DNA from: Hoeflea marina
GTDB taxonomy: Bacteria; Pseudomonadota; Alphaproteobacteria; Rhizobiales; Rhizobiaceae
Reading direction: 5' to 3'
Assembly: GCF_003182275.1 (NCBI RefSeq)
Contig: NZ_QGTR01000004.1
Coordinates: forward strand, 51,716 to 115,715
DNA length: 64,000 bases
The notes beneath the pieces are model-generated. The model did not search any database, was not told the origin of the DNA, and worked only from the letters and a program-made list of their open reading frames with translations. The translations under genes were made by a program, and so were the position numbers. Shown piece after piece: positions 63,905-64,000 of this stretch. Position 1 is the stretch's first letter. Each line of letters opens with the position of its first letter.

Positions 63905-64000
63905 TCATGCCGCCGCGCCGGCGGCCTTGAGAATGGCTCGGACTTCGGCGGCGCCGATATCGGCGTTCTCCCCGAGCGGCAGTTGTCCGGCCTCCTCAAG
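63905..64000 (-). CDS. C-terminal fragment of an unidentified protein (truncated by window)
   Basis: The last 31 codons of a minus-strand gene, ending in NADIGAAEVRAILKAAGAAA before a TGA. The length is too short to assign a family; a ketotriose/tetrose-metabolism enzyme is likely from its position immediately upstream of the dihydroxyacetone kinase gene in the same direction. Confidence 0.6.
   Translation of the reverse strand, partial: LEEAGQLPLGENADIGAAEVRAILKAAGAAA

Noticed and set aside
1..64000. CRISPR array
   Set aside because: No regularly spaced direct repeats found; the repeated elements are dispersed, palindromic and few.

Overview
This is a GC-rich chromosomal window from an alphaproteobacterium, almost certainly of the Rhizobiales (Hyphomicrobiales). 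The evidence is the gene order slt / dapA-smpB / NYN protein / rpoZ-rsh-DUF2062-acpS-lepB-rnc-era-recO, RopA-type porins with a conserved [20 protein letters not shown] N-terminus, a nadA-nadB-nadC operon next to a NUDIX-type NAD regulator, and short dispersed palindromic repeats typical of the group. A Hoeflea- or Mesorhizobium-like organism fits, but the genus cannot be fixed from sequence alone.

Layout. 1-908: NAD-responsive NUDIX/winged-helix regulator (5' truncated). 1152-2983: a LicD-like/cytidylyltransferase fusion plus a kinase-fold protein, probably decorating a surface polymer or lipid. 3.1-11.3 kb: small-molecule and stress genes (cupin/LysR pair, SRPBCC, GST, VOC protein, UspA + BCCT transporter, alpha/beta hydrolase, membrane AraC regulator). 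11.5-16.4 kb: LtrA membrane protein and nadABC with a perfect 7-1-7 inverted repeat upstream of nadA. 16.4-21.8 kb: large DUF2339 membrane protein, VOC protein, MFS transporter with a TlpA-like thioredoxin. 21.8-26.4 kb: an envelope ABC cluster (His-tailed PCuAC-like protein, FtsX/MacB-like permease, ATPase, CPFC-containing periplasmic protein) downstream of an alkaline phosphatase with a candidate PHO box.

26.5-35.3 kb and 44.6-48.4 kb are conserved housekeeping: recO, era, rnc, lepB, acpS, rsh, rpoZ, smpB, dapA, slt. About 9.3 kb of accessory DNA sits between the NYN gene and smpB. It carries a LuxR-HTH/alpha-beta-hydrolase fusion, an alpha/beta-hydrolase/metacaspase fusion, a DUF4342 protein, and a PaoABC-like molybdenum aldehyde oxidoreductase operon divergent from a TetR regulator with a clear operator palindrome.

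48.6-52.1 kb: hydrolase, a helix-hairpin-helix membrane protein, a tiny membrane protein whose end is supplied by a repeat element, and an OmpA/BON protein. 52.3-59.4 kb is the most unusual part: three related porin genes, two of them each followed by a complete tyrosine recombinase, with the 5' ends of the first and third porins forming a 55-bp identical inverted repeat. This looks like a porin-recombinase cassette array that could rearrange porin genes. The window ends with a TPR-sulfotransferase, tRNA-Ser(GCU), a possible decayed trypsin-like protease, and a fused dihydroxyacetone kinase.
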